DNA of 64,000 nucleotides from DASSUW01 sp963849695 (GTDB lineage Bacteria; Actinomycetota; Thermoleophilia; Solirubrobacterales; Solirubrobacteraceae): positions 13,762 through 77,761 of the forward strand of contig CAWKIT010000021.1 in NCBI GenBank assembly GCA_963849695.1, given 5' to 3'. Under the pieces are notes generated by a model, which searched no databases, was not told where the DNA came from, and worked only from the letters and a program-made list of their open reading frames with translations. The first letter of the stretch is position 1. Each line of letters starts with the position of its first letter. Of this stretch, positions 10,150 through 19,792 are shown in pieces. A program made the position numbers and the translations under genes.

Positions 10150-13066
10150 CTACCGGTCCCGGTTGCGGATGACGAACGTCTGGCGGCCGAACGAGACGTT
10201 GCCCTTGATGTCGGTGGCCATCCACCTGAACGTCGTCGTCCTCGTCAGGTGGAACGTCTCGCCGGGCTCGCGTGGGCCGGTGGCATCCCACAGCGTCGGA
10301 CTGGCTGTTGGGCCGCGACCCGTCCGTCGTGTACCGGATCACGGACGGCTCGTTGATCCACTCGAACGTGACCTCGATCGGCCCACTCGAGAACCTCGGG
10401 CCGGTCATCCGGACCCGCGGGTCCTCGTCGTCGCGGGCGTAGTCGAAGGCCGACTCGAGCAGGCCGTAGTTGCCGGCCGCGAACTCCAGAGCCTCGTGCT
10501 TGCCCTCGGTCGCGTAGTCGGGCTGGAACCCGACGCCGGTCTGGAGCGCCGCGCCCTCGACGCGGGTGCCGGCCGGGTGCGCGTTGGCCAGCGGCTCCGT
10601 GAACGAGCACGTTCGGGCTGGGTTCTGGGCGTTCGGCCGGATCACGGACGCGACCGTCCGCGTCTCGGGGTTCGCCCGCCGGCGCCGACCGTCAGTCGAG
10701 TCGCCGGGCTTCAGGTACGCGAAGCCGCCGGTGCTGGGGTTGATCCGGATCGCGGTGGCCCGGCCGCCGCCGTCGCCTGCATGGTGGTGAAGTACCGGTC
10801 CGCGCCCGTCTCGAAGCTGTACGCGATGACGTTGCGGTTGTACCAGTGCTCGTCGGCGCTGTTGCCGGCGGCGGAGTACAGGACGTCGGCGATCGGCCCC
10901 GTGCGCTCCGGGAGGATCACCGTGTTCCGGATCTCCTTGATCCGGTTGAGGATCCGGTCGCCGGCCTCGAAGAAGTACTTCTCGATGCCGATGTTCGCGT
11001 GCACCGCCTCGCCCTCCCCGCGGTCCGGCAGGTAGGTGCCCGGCGCCCACATGAAGTAGCCGCCGAAGCTGTGGATGTTGTTCGAGAACTTGATGTTGTC
11101 GAACGTGTCCGCGATCCAGAACTCGTTCTTGATCTCCGGCTCGGAAGCCTCCGCCGGCCCCGCGTAGACGTCGCTGATGCACGACGTCGACGCGCCGATG
11201 TAGCCGTCGAAGAGCGTCGCGAACGTGTTGTTGCGGTTCAGGTCGACGCCCCACGCGTTGCGCGCCGCCGGGTCGATGGCCGTGTACGGCGTCGTGCTGT
11301 CCGGGCGGCGTCCGCGGCGTCCAGAAGTTCGCCGCGAACGGGTCGTCCGTCTCTTCGCCGCCGACGACGCAGTGGTTGGTCATGTTGCGCCGCTGCTGGG
11401 CGAAGTTGTGGCAGCGAGTAGTGCGAGCCGTCGGGGTTCGACGACGGAAGGATGAAGATGTCGAGGTTGTCGACGAGCCTCCGCGTCCGCCGGTCGAGCG
11501 CGTAGTTGTGGAGCAGCTGCGAGGCGGTCTCCAGGCAGGTCAGCGGCGTCGCCCACTCACGGGCGTGCTGCTGGCAGTAGAGGAAGACGCCGACCTTCCT
11601 GCTGGCGTGCTGGCCGCGGTTCTTCCACTTGCCCTTGCCCTTGCCCTTCCACTTCCCCTTGTCCTTGCTCTTCTTGCTGATCCGCAGGACCGAGTACTCG
11701 AACGGCCCGCGCTGGACGTGGGCGTTCGTCGCGGTGGTGAGGAAGTCGGACAGGTTGACCTTCGCCCGCGGCTGCACGATGCCGGTGCCCGGAACGATCG
11801 GCGGGGTGACGTTCGTGCTGACGCGGGTGAAGACGTTCGCCACCAGGATCTGGCTCGCCGGGCTGGCGTTGATCGCGTTGACGACCTGCTGGCCGGTGCT
11901 GGTGAGCGCCCCGGCGGCATCCGTCGCGAGAGAGACGACGACGTCGTTCCCGGTCGCGTCACGCTGAGCGGCGAGTTCGGAACGCCCGGGTTGCGGAACT
12001 CCGCGCTGATGCCGTTGCCGCCCTCATGGCCCCACTCGCGAGACGTGAGGACGACGGCCCCGGCCTGCAGCGCCGTCGGGACGGCGTGTTGCCGGAGCAC
12101 CGTCGCGCCGGCCATCGTGGCCTGGGCCCGGCGCTGGTAGCCGTTGGTCTTGTTGGGCAGCGTGATCAGCTCGGCGAGGTTCGGGAACTCGTCCTCGAGA
12201 TCCTCGAACGCCGCGTAGATCTCGGTCGGATCCATGTAGCGGGTGTGGAAGTCCCGGATGAAGTGCTCGTTCATCGGCGGTAGGCCACCGCCCAGCCACG
12301 TGTTGACGGGCGCCTCCTTGCTCGCGCCGGTGCTCGAGCCGATCCGGATCCGCGACGGCCGCGGCGGGGTGGTGGTGCCGACCTCGCCGATCCGCACCAG
12401 CTCGCGGTGCTCGATGTAGGTGTCCGGCGTGGTGTCCGGGTCGATGTTGGTGCTCATGAGCCGCGGCGGCGAGTCGATCGGCGTGCTCCCGCCGCGGTTG
12501 TAGGAGAGCGACAGGTCCGGCCCGACGTAGATCGAGCCCGTCTGCGCCGCTCCGCCCTCGCGGGTCTTGGCCTCGACCGACAGGAAGCGGCCGGCGTAGT
12601 TCTCGAAGTAGTCGACGCGCAGGATCACGATCTCGTCCTGGTGTGACGCCGCCCTGGCCGTCCTCTTGACCGCCGCCGCGCCGGCGCGCGCCTCCTGGCG
12701 CCGGTCCTGCAGGTACTGGCGTGCCTGCGCGCGCCAGGTGCCGGGGCCCTCGATCGTGGCGCCGATGTCGTAGCCGGCGTTCGCGAGCCGGTCGAGCTCG
12801 TCCTGGTAGCCGAACACGGTGGCGGTCACCGTGCCGTTGCGGTTCCTGCGCAGGTAGTGCTCGTTGAACTCGATGCCGTAGCGGTCGGCTTGGAGCTGCA
12901 GCCGCATGGCCGCCGCTCGGCTGTCGAGCGTGACCTCGACGAGGCTGCGGCCCTGGTTCGGGTCGATGCCCCTTTGCTCCTCGGCGACCGCGGGCGCGGC
13001 ACCGGTCCATGCCAGCGCGCCCAGCAACGCGATGACGAGCGCACGGCACCCGGCCTTGAAACGCAT
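10150..13066 (-). CDS. Secreted M14 zinc carboxypeptidase, several frameshifts
   Basis: A protein of roughly 970 aa starting MRFKAGCRALVIALLGALAW with an AVAEEQ signal-peptidase region. The catalytic domain holds the zinc motif QQHAREWATPLT, then ILPSSNPDGSHYS, then NIHSFGGYFMWAPG with the third zinc His. A Lys/Gly-rich insert (KGKWKGKGKGKWK) precedes the HAREW motif. The C-terminus resembles a chitobiase-C/Ig-like module (VIRYTTDGSRPNSQSD, then TFRWMATDIKGNVSFG). The frame shifts near 11965, 11412, 11310, 10775 and 10298, each between segments of the same family, so consensus indels are likely. It would act outside the cell on peptides or peptidoglycan stems. Confidence 0.8.
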
Positions 13067-13240
13067 CTCGGGACCCCCCCGTAAGAGTGAGCGCGAATTA
13101 AGCCCAGGTCTGCGCCCGCTCGTCAACCGCGTCGAGACATCTCCACAGCGCCGCGCCGAGGCGGCACGTCCGGAGGCGAACACTTCAGCGGCTGGACTCG
13201 GGGCCTGACCCTACGCGCTTGAAATGCACTCGGCGGCGGC

Positions 13241-14629
13241 TCACGCCGCGGGGCGGATGTTCGGGTTGAGGTTGAACCGGTTGCCCGGGTCGTACTGCCG
13301 CTTGATGCGCGCGAGCCGGGCGTGGTTGGCGCCGTAGCTGCTCTCCACCGCCGCCTCGCCCTCCTCGAGCAGACCCGGGAAGTTGAAGTAGGTCTTGCCG
13401 CTCGAGAAGCGGTGCATGTCGTCCCAGTACGCGCGCGTCCAGGCGATGTTGCGCTCGTCCTCGGCAGGGTCGTCCCAGGTGGCGTCGATGCTCAGCATCC
13501 ACTCGGAGCTGCGGTCGCCGAACGCGGTCGCCTCCGGCTCCACGCGCGAGATCGCGCCGCCGCAGTGGCGGATGACGATCAGCGTGCGCTCGGACGGCGG
13601 CTCCTCGCTCCACGACACCGTGGCGTCGACCGCGGCGTCGGACAGCTCGTCGAGGTAGAGCGCCTTCCAGTAGTACCGCAGCCCGGCCGGGAAGTACGGG
13701 TCGAGCTGGGCCTGCTTGTCGAGGTACGACATCGGGCCGCTCATGTCGATCAGCGGCGTCGAGAGCTCGCGCAGGCCTCGCATGAGCCGCTCGCCCTCGT
13801 CGGGATCGCCGGCGTACATGCCGTCGATGCCGACGTAGCGGCGGCCGCGCAGCTGCTCCGGCAGCTCCGGGACGACCGGGAACGTCCACATGAACCAGGC
13901 GCTGTTGATCTCGTCCGGCGCGCCGGCGACCGCGTCCCGCCAGGCCGCCAGCACGGCGGCGGCGTCCTCGACCGGGTAGGCGACGTTGAGCGAGAAGACG
14001 TCGGGGCCGAGCCGGTGCAGCTCGAGCTCGAACGAGGTGACGACGCCGAAGTTGCCGCCGCCGCCGCGCAGCGCCCAGAACAGGTCGGGGTGCTCGTCGG
14101 CGGCGGCGCGGACGTAGCGGCCGTCGGCCAGCACGACGTGCGCGGAGACGAGGTTGTCGACGGTCATCCCGTCCCGGCGCCGCTGCGACGACACGCCGCC
14201 GCTCAGCGCGAGCCCGGCCACGCCGGTCTCGGACACGACGCCGCCGGGGGTCGCGAGCCCGAGCGGCGCCGTCACGCGGTCGACGTCGGCCCACGTCGCG
14301 CCGCCCTGGACGTGCACGGTGCCGCGGGTGACGTCGACGCGGACCGCGCGCATCGGCGACAGATCGACGACCACGCCGTCGTCGACCACGGACGTGCCGG
14401 CCACGTTGTGGCCGCCGCCGCGGACCGCGAGCGGCAGGCCGGTCTCGCCGGCGAAGCGGATCGCGGCGGCGACGTCGTCGACGCCGGCGCAGCGGACGAT
14501 GAAAGCGGGGCGCTTGTCGATCATCCCGTTCCAGACGCGCCGGGCGCTGTCGTACTCGGGGTGGACGGGGGTGATGACCTCGCCGGCGAGAGACTCGAAC
14601 GGCGGCGGGGTCGCGGGGTCTACGGCCAT
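13241..14629 (-). CDS. BBE-type FAD-linked oxidoreductase (single-His flavin type)
   Basis: An intact 462-aa relative of the oxidase at 6603-7961. The PCMH domain shows RGGGHNVAGTS with the His that binds flavin, and WALRGGGGNFGVVTSFE. Where the other copy has Cys before DN, this one reads GMTVDNL, so only single covalent attachment is expected. The C-terminus ends YDPGNRFNLNPNIRPAA. ATAGGAGTCAGCC before the ATG is a good RBS. It lies just downstream of the large BTAD/AAA regulator on the same strand, a plausible but unproven regulatory target. Substrate unknown. Confidence 0.85.
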   Translation of the reverse strand: MAVDPATPPPFESLAGEVITPVHPEYDSARRVWNGMIDKRPAFIVRCAGVDDVAAAIRFAGETGLPLAVRGGGHNVAGTSVVDDGVVVDLSPMRAVRVDVTRGTVHVQGGATWADVDRVTAPLGLATPGGVVSETGVAGLALSGGVSSQRRRDGMTVDNLVSAHVVLADGRYVRAAADEHPDLFWALRGGGGNFGVVTSFELELHRLGPDVFSLNVAYPVEDAAAVLAAWRDAVAGAPDEINSAWFMWTFPVVPELPEQLRGRRYVGIDGMYAGDPDEGERLMRGLRELSTPLIDMSGPMSYLDKQAQLDPYFPAGLRYYWKALYLDELSDAAVDATVSWSEEPPSERTLIVIRHCGGAISRVEPEATAFGDRSSEWMLSIDATWDDPAEDERNIAWTRAYWDDMHRFSSGKTYFNFPGLLEEGEAAVESSYGANHARLARIKRQYDPGNRFNLNPNIRPAA

Positions 14630-14714
14630 GGCTGACTCCTATGCAGGTGGCGTTGCCGCAACACGATCCCGCGCGCACGCAAGGCCACCGTCAGGCGAGC
14701 GTGAGTCGTGCGTG

Positions 14715-17700
14715 TCAGACGAGCCCGTGCGGCCTCATCGCCACCGCCGCCTCACGGCGCAGCGCGGCGGCGGGGTCCTCATCGTCGCCCAGCGCGGCGA
14801 GCGCACGGCGGGCCGCGGCGGCGAACGGGGCCGCTCCGAGCTCGTCGTTGCGCCGCGCCGCCTCCTCGAGGTGGGCGACGGCGGCCTCGTGGTCGCCGAG
14901 CGTCGCCGCGAGCAGGCCCAGGGAGAGCGCGACCGATCCGCTGCAGGCGCTCGCGCGGCCCGAGGTGATCGTCAGCCGGCGGTAGGGCAGCACGCGCGGA
15001 TACACGGCCGCGGCCGCGTCCGCCTCGCCGAGGTGGGCGAGCTGGATGCCGAGCGCCGTCGCCGCGTACAGCCAGTTCGCGTCGAGCGGCAGCGAGTCGA
15101 GCGCCTCCGCCTCCTCCAACACCCGCCGGCGTCCGCGCTCATGGTCGCCGCGGAGGAGCGCGATGGCCGTGGCCCACAGCCGCCACGCCGCGCCCGCCGG
15201 CGAGCGGCGCGCGGCCTCCTCGATCTCGGCCACGTCCGCGTCGGTCAGCCTGCCGGCGTCGTAGCGGATCGCAAGCCGCTGCACCTGGAAGAGCAGGGCG
15301 GCGTTGCGATCGCCCGCCGCCTGGCCGATCCGCTCACCCTCCTCGGCGGACCGCTGCGCCTCGTCGAGCCGCCCCGCCATCAGCGCCAGCATCGCCCGCC
15401 ACATCGGGACGTACCACGCGAAGCCGAGCAGGCGGAGCTCGCCGGCGAGCCGCTCGTGCTCGTCGATCGCGGCGCGCGCCTGGGCGACGTCGCCCAGCTC
15501 GACCAGGTCGGCCACGCGCCAGTTGACGCCCTGCAGCTCGGCCTCGCGGTCGCCCTGGGCGCGCGCCGCCGCCACGAGCTCGTCGGCGATCCGCAGCCGC
15601 TCCTCCGCGTGCGCGGGGCTCCACAGCGCCACGTGGCGGGCACCCAGCGCCTCGAGCAGGGCGCGCCCTCCGAGCCGCCGCCCATCCCCGAGCGCCTCCT
15701 CGCTCAGGCGCTCCCGCAGGGTCGTGGGGTGCGCGTAGTAGGACTCGATCGCGAGCCTCGACAGCAGCCGCGGCCGCAGCGGCGAGTCGGGCGCGACCGC
15801 GGCCAGCGCCTCCTCGAGCAGCGTCCGCACCTCACCGCGGACCGGCCCGACGGTGACGGTCAGCCCGGCCGCGCCGAGCGCCGCCCGGGCGAGCAGCTCG
15901 CCGGCGCCGAGCGCCCGCGCCTCGGCGGCCGCGGCCACGAAGCAGCGGTCGGCCGAGGCGGCGTCGCCGGTGCGCTGCCGCGCGTCGCCGAGCGCGAGCA
16001 GGAGCTCGGCGCGCAGCCGCGCGTCGCCCTCCACCTCGCCGGCGCGCTCCAGCAGCTCGGCCGCGTCCTCGTAGGCCAGCCGGCGCGTCGCCTCCTCCGC
16101 CGCCCGCAGCGCCGCCCGCGCGGCGGTCGCCGGGTCGACCAGCGGGCGCGCCTCGAGCAGGTGCCGCGCCACCTCGCCGGCCCGGCCCGGCTGCGCGTCG
16201 AGCGCGCCCGCGAGGCTCCGGTGGACCAGCGCGCGGCGCGTGGCCGAGAGGCCGGCCAGCACGGACTCGCGCACCAGCGCGTGCGCGAAGCGGTAGCGGC
16301 CGGCGACCGCGCCCTCGTCGATCAGGCCGGAGGCGACCGCCGCCTCGAGCGCCTCGGCGACGGCGTCGTCGCTCGCCTCGCTGACGGCCGCGATCTCCGC
16401 CAGCGCGAAGTCCTCGCCCGCGACGGCCGCGACGGCGATCGCGCGCGAAGCGCCCTCCGGCAGCCGCGCGAGCCGCCGGCCGATGACGGCATGCACGCCG
16501 GGCGGCACCTCGGTGGTCGCGGCCGCCTCGAGGTCACCGGAGCGCGACTCGACGAGGTGGCGCACGAGCTCCTCGACGAACAGCGGGTTGCCGCCCGTGC
16601 GGCGGCGGACCGCGGCCGCGAGCTCGCGGGTCGGCGGCTGCTCGAGCCATTCCCCGGCCAGGACCGACACGTCGTCCTCCGATAGCCCGGCGAGATCCAC
16701 GCGCTCGAGCCGCCGCTCCCGGCGCAGGTCGCCGAGCAGGGCGTGCAGGCCATGGGGGCCCTCCTCGCGCAGCGAGCCGGCGACCAGCAGCGGCGCCCAG
16801 CCCACGGTCCTGACCACGTGCGCGAGCATCTGCACCGTGGCGGGATCCGCCCAGTGCAGATCCTCGATCACGAGCAGCACGGGGCCGCCGCGGGCGGCAT
16901 GGCCGATCGCCGCCGCCACCGCCTCGAACAGCCGGTGGCGGGCGTCCTGCGGCCGCCCCTCCGGCGCCTCCGCCTGCGCGCCGAGCTCCGGCAGCAGGCG
17001 GGCGAGCTCGGCGAGCACCCAGTCGGGCAGCGCGGCGGCGGCGGCGTACGGCCGCAGCGCCTCGGTGAACGGCGCGAACGCGACCCCGCCGTCCTCGACG
17101 CAGCGCCCGGCGAGCACCGTCGCGCCGGCGCCGTGGAGCTCGCGCCCGAGCTCGGTCAGCAGGCGCGTCTTGCCCGAGCCGGCCTCGCCGGCGACCACCA
17201 CCACGGTCGCGGCGCCGGCGCTCGCCCGCCGCCACGTGGCTCCAAGCGCGGCGAGCGCGTCGCGCCGCCCCACCAGGGGGCCGTGCTCGGCGCGGGCGAG
17301 CGCGTCCGGCAGCGCCGCGGGGCGGCGGTCGGCCTGCCCGGAGCGCAGCTCCTCGAGCAGCGCGCGCGTGCCGGCCGAGGGCGCCATCCCGAGGTCGCGC
17401 CGCAGCGCGGTGCGCAGATCCTCGTAGACCGCCACCGCGGCCGCGCGGTCGCCGGCGGCGGCCAGCCGCCGCATCAGCACGCGGGCCGCCTCCTCCGAAG
17501 CCTGATCGAGCTCGAGCCGGCGGCGCGCGTGGCGGAGCGCCGCCTCATGATCGCCGGCGCTCTCGGCGGCGTCGCCGGCGGCGGCCAGCAGCTCGAGCAC
17601 GCGGTCGCTGTGCACGCGGCGCTCCTCGAGCACCCAGTCGTCGTCGAGGTCGCTCAGCAGGTCGCCGTCGATGAGCGCAAGCGCCTCCTCGAGCCGCCCC

Positions 17701-18017
17701 TCGGCGGCCAGTCGCTGTGCCTCGAGCACGTCGACCCAGACGTCCGAGATGCCCACGCGGCGGCGGTCGGCGACGACGTGCCGCTCGGCCTCCCCGAGCT
17801 CACGGCGCAGGGTGGTGAGCGTGGTCCGCAGGCTCGCGCGGGCGCTGTCCTCGAGGACCTCGGGCCAGAACACGGCCGCCACCCGCGACCGCGGATGCAG
17901 CCCGGGGTGGTAGGCGAGCCAGGCGAGCAGCGACCGCGCGCGGCTGCTCGCGATCGGCCCGAGACGCCGGCCCCCGGCGTCGATCTGGAGCTCCCCCGAG
18001 AGGCGGACGCGCAGCAT
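14715..18017 (-). CDS. BTAD-domain AAA ATPase transcriptional activator
   Basis: An intact 1,100-aa regulator. Residues 1-95 form the winged-helix domain (LRVRLSGELQIDAGGRRLGP, ARASLRTTLTTLRRELG), residues about 96-245 the bacterial transcriptional activation domain, and residues about 255-560 an AAA/STAND ATPase. Walker A is GEAGSGKT at about 277-284 and Walker B is VLLVIEDLHWADPAT. The last 500 residues are TPR-like helices rich in Ala, Leu and Arg. Such proteins act as ATP-dependent activators, often of secondary-metabolism genes. The downstream FAD oxidase is the nearest candidate target. No frameshift occurs in 3.3 kb, which contrasts with neighbouring genes. Confidence 0.88.
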   Translation of the reverse strand: MLRVRLSGELQIDAGGRRLGPIASSRARSLLAWLAYHPGLHPRSRVAAVFWPEVLEDSARASLRTTLTTLRRELGEAERHVVADRRRVGISDVWVDVLEAQRLAAEGRLEEALALIDGDLLSDLDDDWVLEERRVHSDRVLELLAAAGDAAESAGDHEAALRHARRRLELDQASEEAARVLMRRLAAAGDRAAAVAVYEDLRTALRRDLGMAPSAGTRALLEELRSGQADRRPAALPDALARAEHGPLVGRRDALAALGATWRRASAGAATVVVVAGEAGSGKTRLLTELGRELHGAGATVLAGRCVEDGGVAFAPFTEALRPYAAAAALPDWVLAELARLLPELGAQAEAPEGRPQDARHRLFEAVAAAIGHAARGGPVLLVIEDLHWADPATVQMLAHVVRTVGWAPLLVAGSLREEGPHGLHALLGDLRRERRLERVDLAGLSEDDVSVLAGEWLEQPPTRELAAAVRRRTGGNPLFVEELVRHLVESRSGDLEAAATTEVPPGVHAVIGRRLARLPEGASRAIAVAAVAGEDFALAEIAAVSEASDDAVAEALEAAVASGLIDEGAVAGRYRFAHALVRESVLAGLSATRRALVHRSLAGALDAQPGRAGEVARHLLEARPLVDPATAARAALRAAEEATRRLAYEDAAELLERAGEVEGDARLRAELLLALGDARQRTGDAASADRCFVAAAAEARALGAGELLARAALGAAGLTVTVGPVRGEVRTLLEEALAAVAPDSPLRPRLLSRLAIESYYAHPTTLRERLSEEALGDGRRLGGRALLEALGARHVALWSPAHAEERLRIADELVAAARAQGDREAELQGVNWRVADLVELGDVAQARAAIDEHERLAGELRLLGFAWYVPMWRAMLALMAGRLDEAQRSAEEGERIGQAAGDRNAALLFQVQRLAIRYDAGRLTDADVAEIEEAARRSPAGAAWRLWATAIALLRGDHERGRRRVLEEAEALDSLPLDANWLYAATALGIQLAHLGEADAAAAVYPRVLPYRRLTITSGRASACSGSVALSLGLLAATLGDHEAAVAHLEEAARRNDELGAAPFAAAARRALAALGDDEDPAAALRREAAVAMRPHGLV

Positions 18018-18032
18018 GCGGATGGCAACGTA

Positions 18033-18380
18033 CTAGTGGGCGGCGGCGTACTCGTCGACAACTTTCTTCGGCACGACCATCGCCCAGGCGTCGAGCACCA
18101 GCTCCCGCATCTCGGGCACGCCGATCGCCGCCAGGCGGACGCACGCCCAGTTGTAGCGGAGGTCCGAGCGGCGCGGCATCAGGAACTTCTCCGGGTCCGA
18201 GCCGATCAGGACCTCGCGCCACTCCTTCGGGAACGCGAAGCCCATCACGGTCTCGTCGTGCGAGAAGTCCAGGTACACGAGCCGGCCGACGCGGAACTTG
18301 AGCCGCCCCTGCACCACCCCTTCGGTGGTGCGCGGCAGCGCGGCGGCGAACGCGCGGACCTCGTCGACGGTGACAGGCAT
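18033..18380 (-). CDS. MmcQ/YjbR-family (DUF419-type) protein
   Basis: A 115-aa protein with the family pattern: VRAFAAALPRTTEGV near the N-terminus, KFRVGRLVYLDFSHDE, KFLMPRRSDLRYNWACVRL and a C-terminal WAMVVPKKVVDEY. The fold is double-wing DNA-binding-like (CyaY-like), with no settled function. Its stop is 15 bases from the start of the BTAD regulator, so the two probably form one transcript. The anomalous sequence begins about 30 bases upstream of its start codon. Confidence 0.75.
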   Translation of the reverse strand: MPVTVDEVRAFAAALPRTTEGVVQGRLKFRVGRLVYLDFSHDETVMGFAFPKEWREVLIGSDPEKFLMPRRSDLRYNWACVRLAAIGVPEMRELVLDAWAMVVPKKVVDEYAAAH

Positions 18381-18542
18381 CGCTCGATTGTCCGCCCGTG
18401 CGGGGTGTGCGAGTTAGAAATGAGTTGAAAGGTGTAGAGAGATTAAGTTAGCGTAGGTAAAGATAAGTAAAGGGAGTGTAGGATGTAGTAGGGTAAGATA
18501 ATATTATAGGAGATATTATAGAAGATGTAGTAGGGTTTAAAA

Positions 18543-19280
18543 ATGCCGTTCTGGTACGGCTCGCTGCAGTCGCTCTGGCTCTACTACGCGATCGACGACG
18601 TGATCGAGCGGGGACGCTACCTGCCGAGACCGGGCTGTACCTGGCGGTCTTCCAGACGCGGTGGCGACGACTAGACGGCGCTCGTGTAGATCGACTTACA
18701 GCGCTACAACGGCCACGGGCCGCAGTACCTGGAGGCCGTCCACGAGGTAGAGTTCAACTACTACATGTACCGGTGTCGCGAAGGCCGGTAGTGCGCGCTT
18801 GCCGTCGAAGCAGTTCCTGATGGGCGCCGACCAGACCAAGAGCATCGGCGGCTACAGGCTGCACGTGCCGTGCACAACCTGAACGCATACAAGGCGGAAG
18901 GGGTCTGTTCGGCGAGCCGAAGTACCTGGCCGCGTTCGACTACACGGCGCCGACGCTGAACGACCCACTGTAGACCTCATGGACGTACTCGGTCTACCAG
19001 GTAAACGCCGGCGAGCAGGTAGAGTGATAGCTGCACACGCCGCTGCTGTGCACGCACATCAACGGCTACTAATAAGTCTTGGGTGACGAAAAGCCAATGC
19101 CCGCCAACGCGTCGCCGCTCATCGAGTACGGCCTGCCCGACGGACGCGCGGTCGCGAACTTCTGGACTTATACGGGCCGTCCGACACCTACAAGGCCGCA
19201 GAGCGCCACGAACACGTGGGGCACCGACCCGACCAACACGGTCAACGACCTGCGTCGACTGATCGGCGACCGCAGACGAT
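18543..19280 (+). pseudogene. Broken unrecognised gene in the low-fidelity segment
   Basis: From ATG 18543 the reading MPFWYGSLQSLWLYYAIDDV is protein-like. After several stops and shifts more plausible pieces appear: YLAAFDYTAPTLNDP, SWTYSVYQVNAGEQVE, LHTPLLCTHINGY and PMPANASPLIEYGLPDGRAV, then NTWGTDPTNTVNDLRRLIG. The amino-acid texture is that of a globular protein, but I cannot name the family. Position directly ahead of the dehydrogenase genes suggests the same operon. Boundaries are approximate and the product may be one or two proteins. Confidence 0.35.
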
Positions 19281-19787
19281 AGCCGCGCAGACCTTCACGT
19301 AGCCGCCGCCATCGGCAGAGAACCGCGGCTGGTTCACGGTCCCTATCGGTCGACCAAAGACGACGAACGAGCAGTTCGTCGCCCTGTCGGCGGCGCTGAC
19401 CGGCTTCAGAGAGGGCGAGGTCTGGGGCGCTGGCCAGGCGGAGCTCTACCTGGCAGAGCTGACGGCGATCGTCGGACAGGCGTTCGTCGCACGCCTGCTC
19501 AGCGCGGCGAGCAGGCGCTGGTACGAAAGGCCTGCAGTCGCACAGTGATGAGCGACCTGGACCTGCGCCCGCTCGCGCGCAACACGATCGTGCTCTGGTA
19601 CCTGGGCCAGTGAGAACAGCTGCCGCGCGACTGGCGCGACCGCGACGGCGCGAGCCCGCTCGACGTCCCGAGCATGCTCCCTCCGCCGCCTCTACCGCGG
19701 GACTGGTGTGGCGGGCGACCGGCGCGCACCCGATGGGCGCCGAGACAGACGGGATAGGGCTCTGGGCGAACGCAGGAGTATGCACTG
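19281..19787 (+). pseudogene. Sorbitol-dehydrogenase-like subunit, sequence damaged
   Basis: The readable pieces are FVALSAALTGFREGE, GQAELYLAELTAIVG, LRPLARNTIVLWYLGQW, QLPRDWRDRDGASPLDV and LVWRATGAHPMGA. These match the order seen in the FAD-SLDH small-subunit family (PF12318), where an ALTGF motif is followed by a LWYLG segment and a final GLVWRAIGAHP motif. Such subunits partner a GMC-type catalytic subunit in membrane-bound polyol or sugar-acid dehydrogenases. The GMC gene follows within a few bases. At least three frameshifts are needed to join the pieces. Family call is from memory of motifs, not a search. Confidence 0.55.
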
Positions 19788-19792
19788 CCGAT

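Noticed and set aside
13322..14635. Antisense frame over the second BBE oxidase
   Set aside because: Val/Ala/Arg-rich shadow of an intact, motif-bearing gene; no RBS or family.
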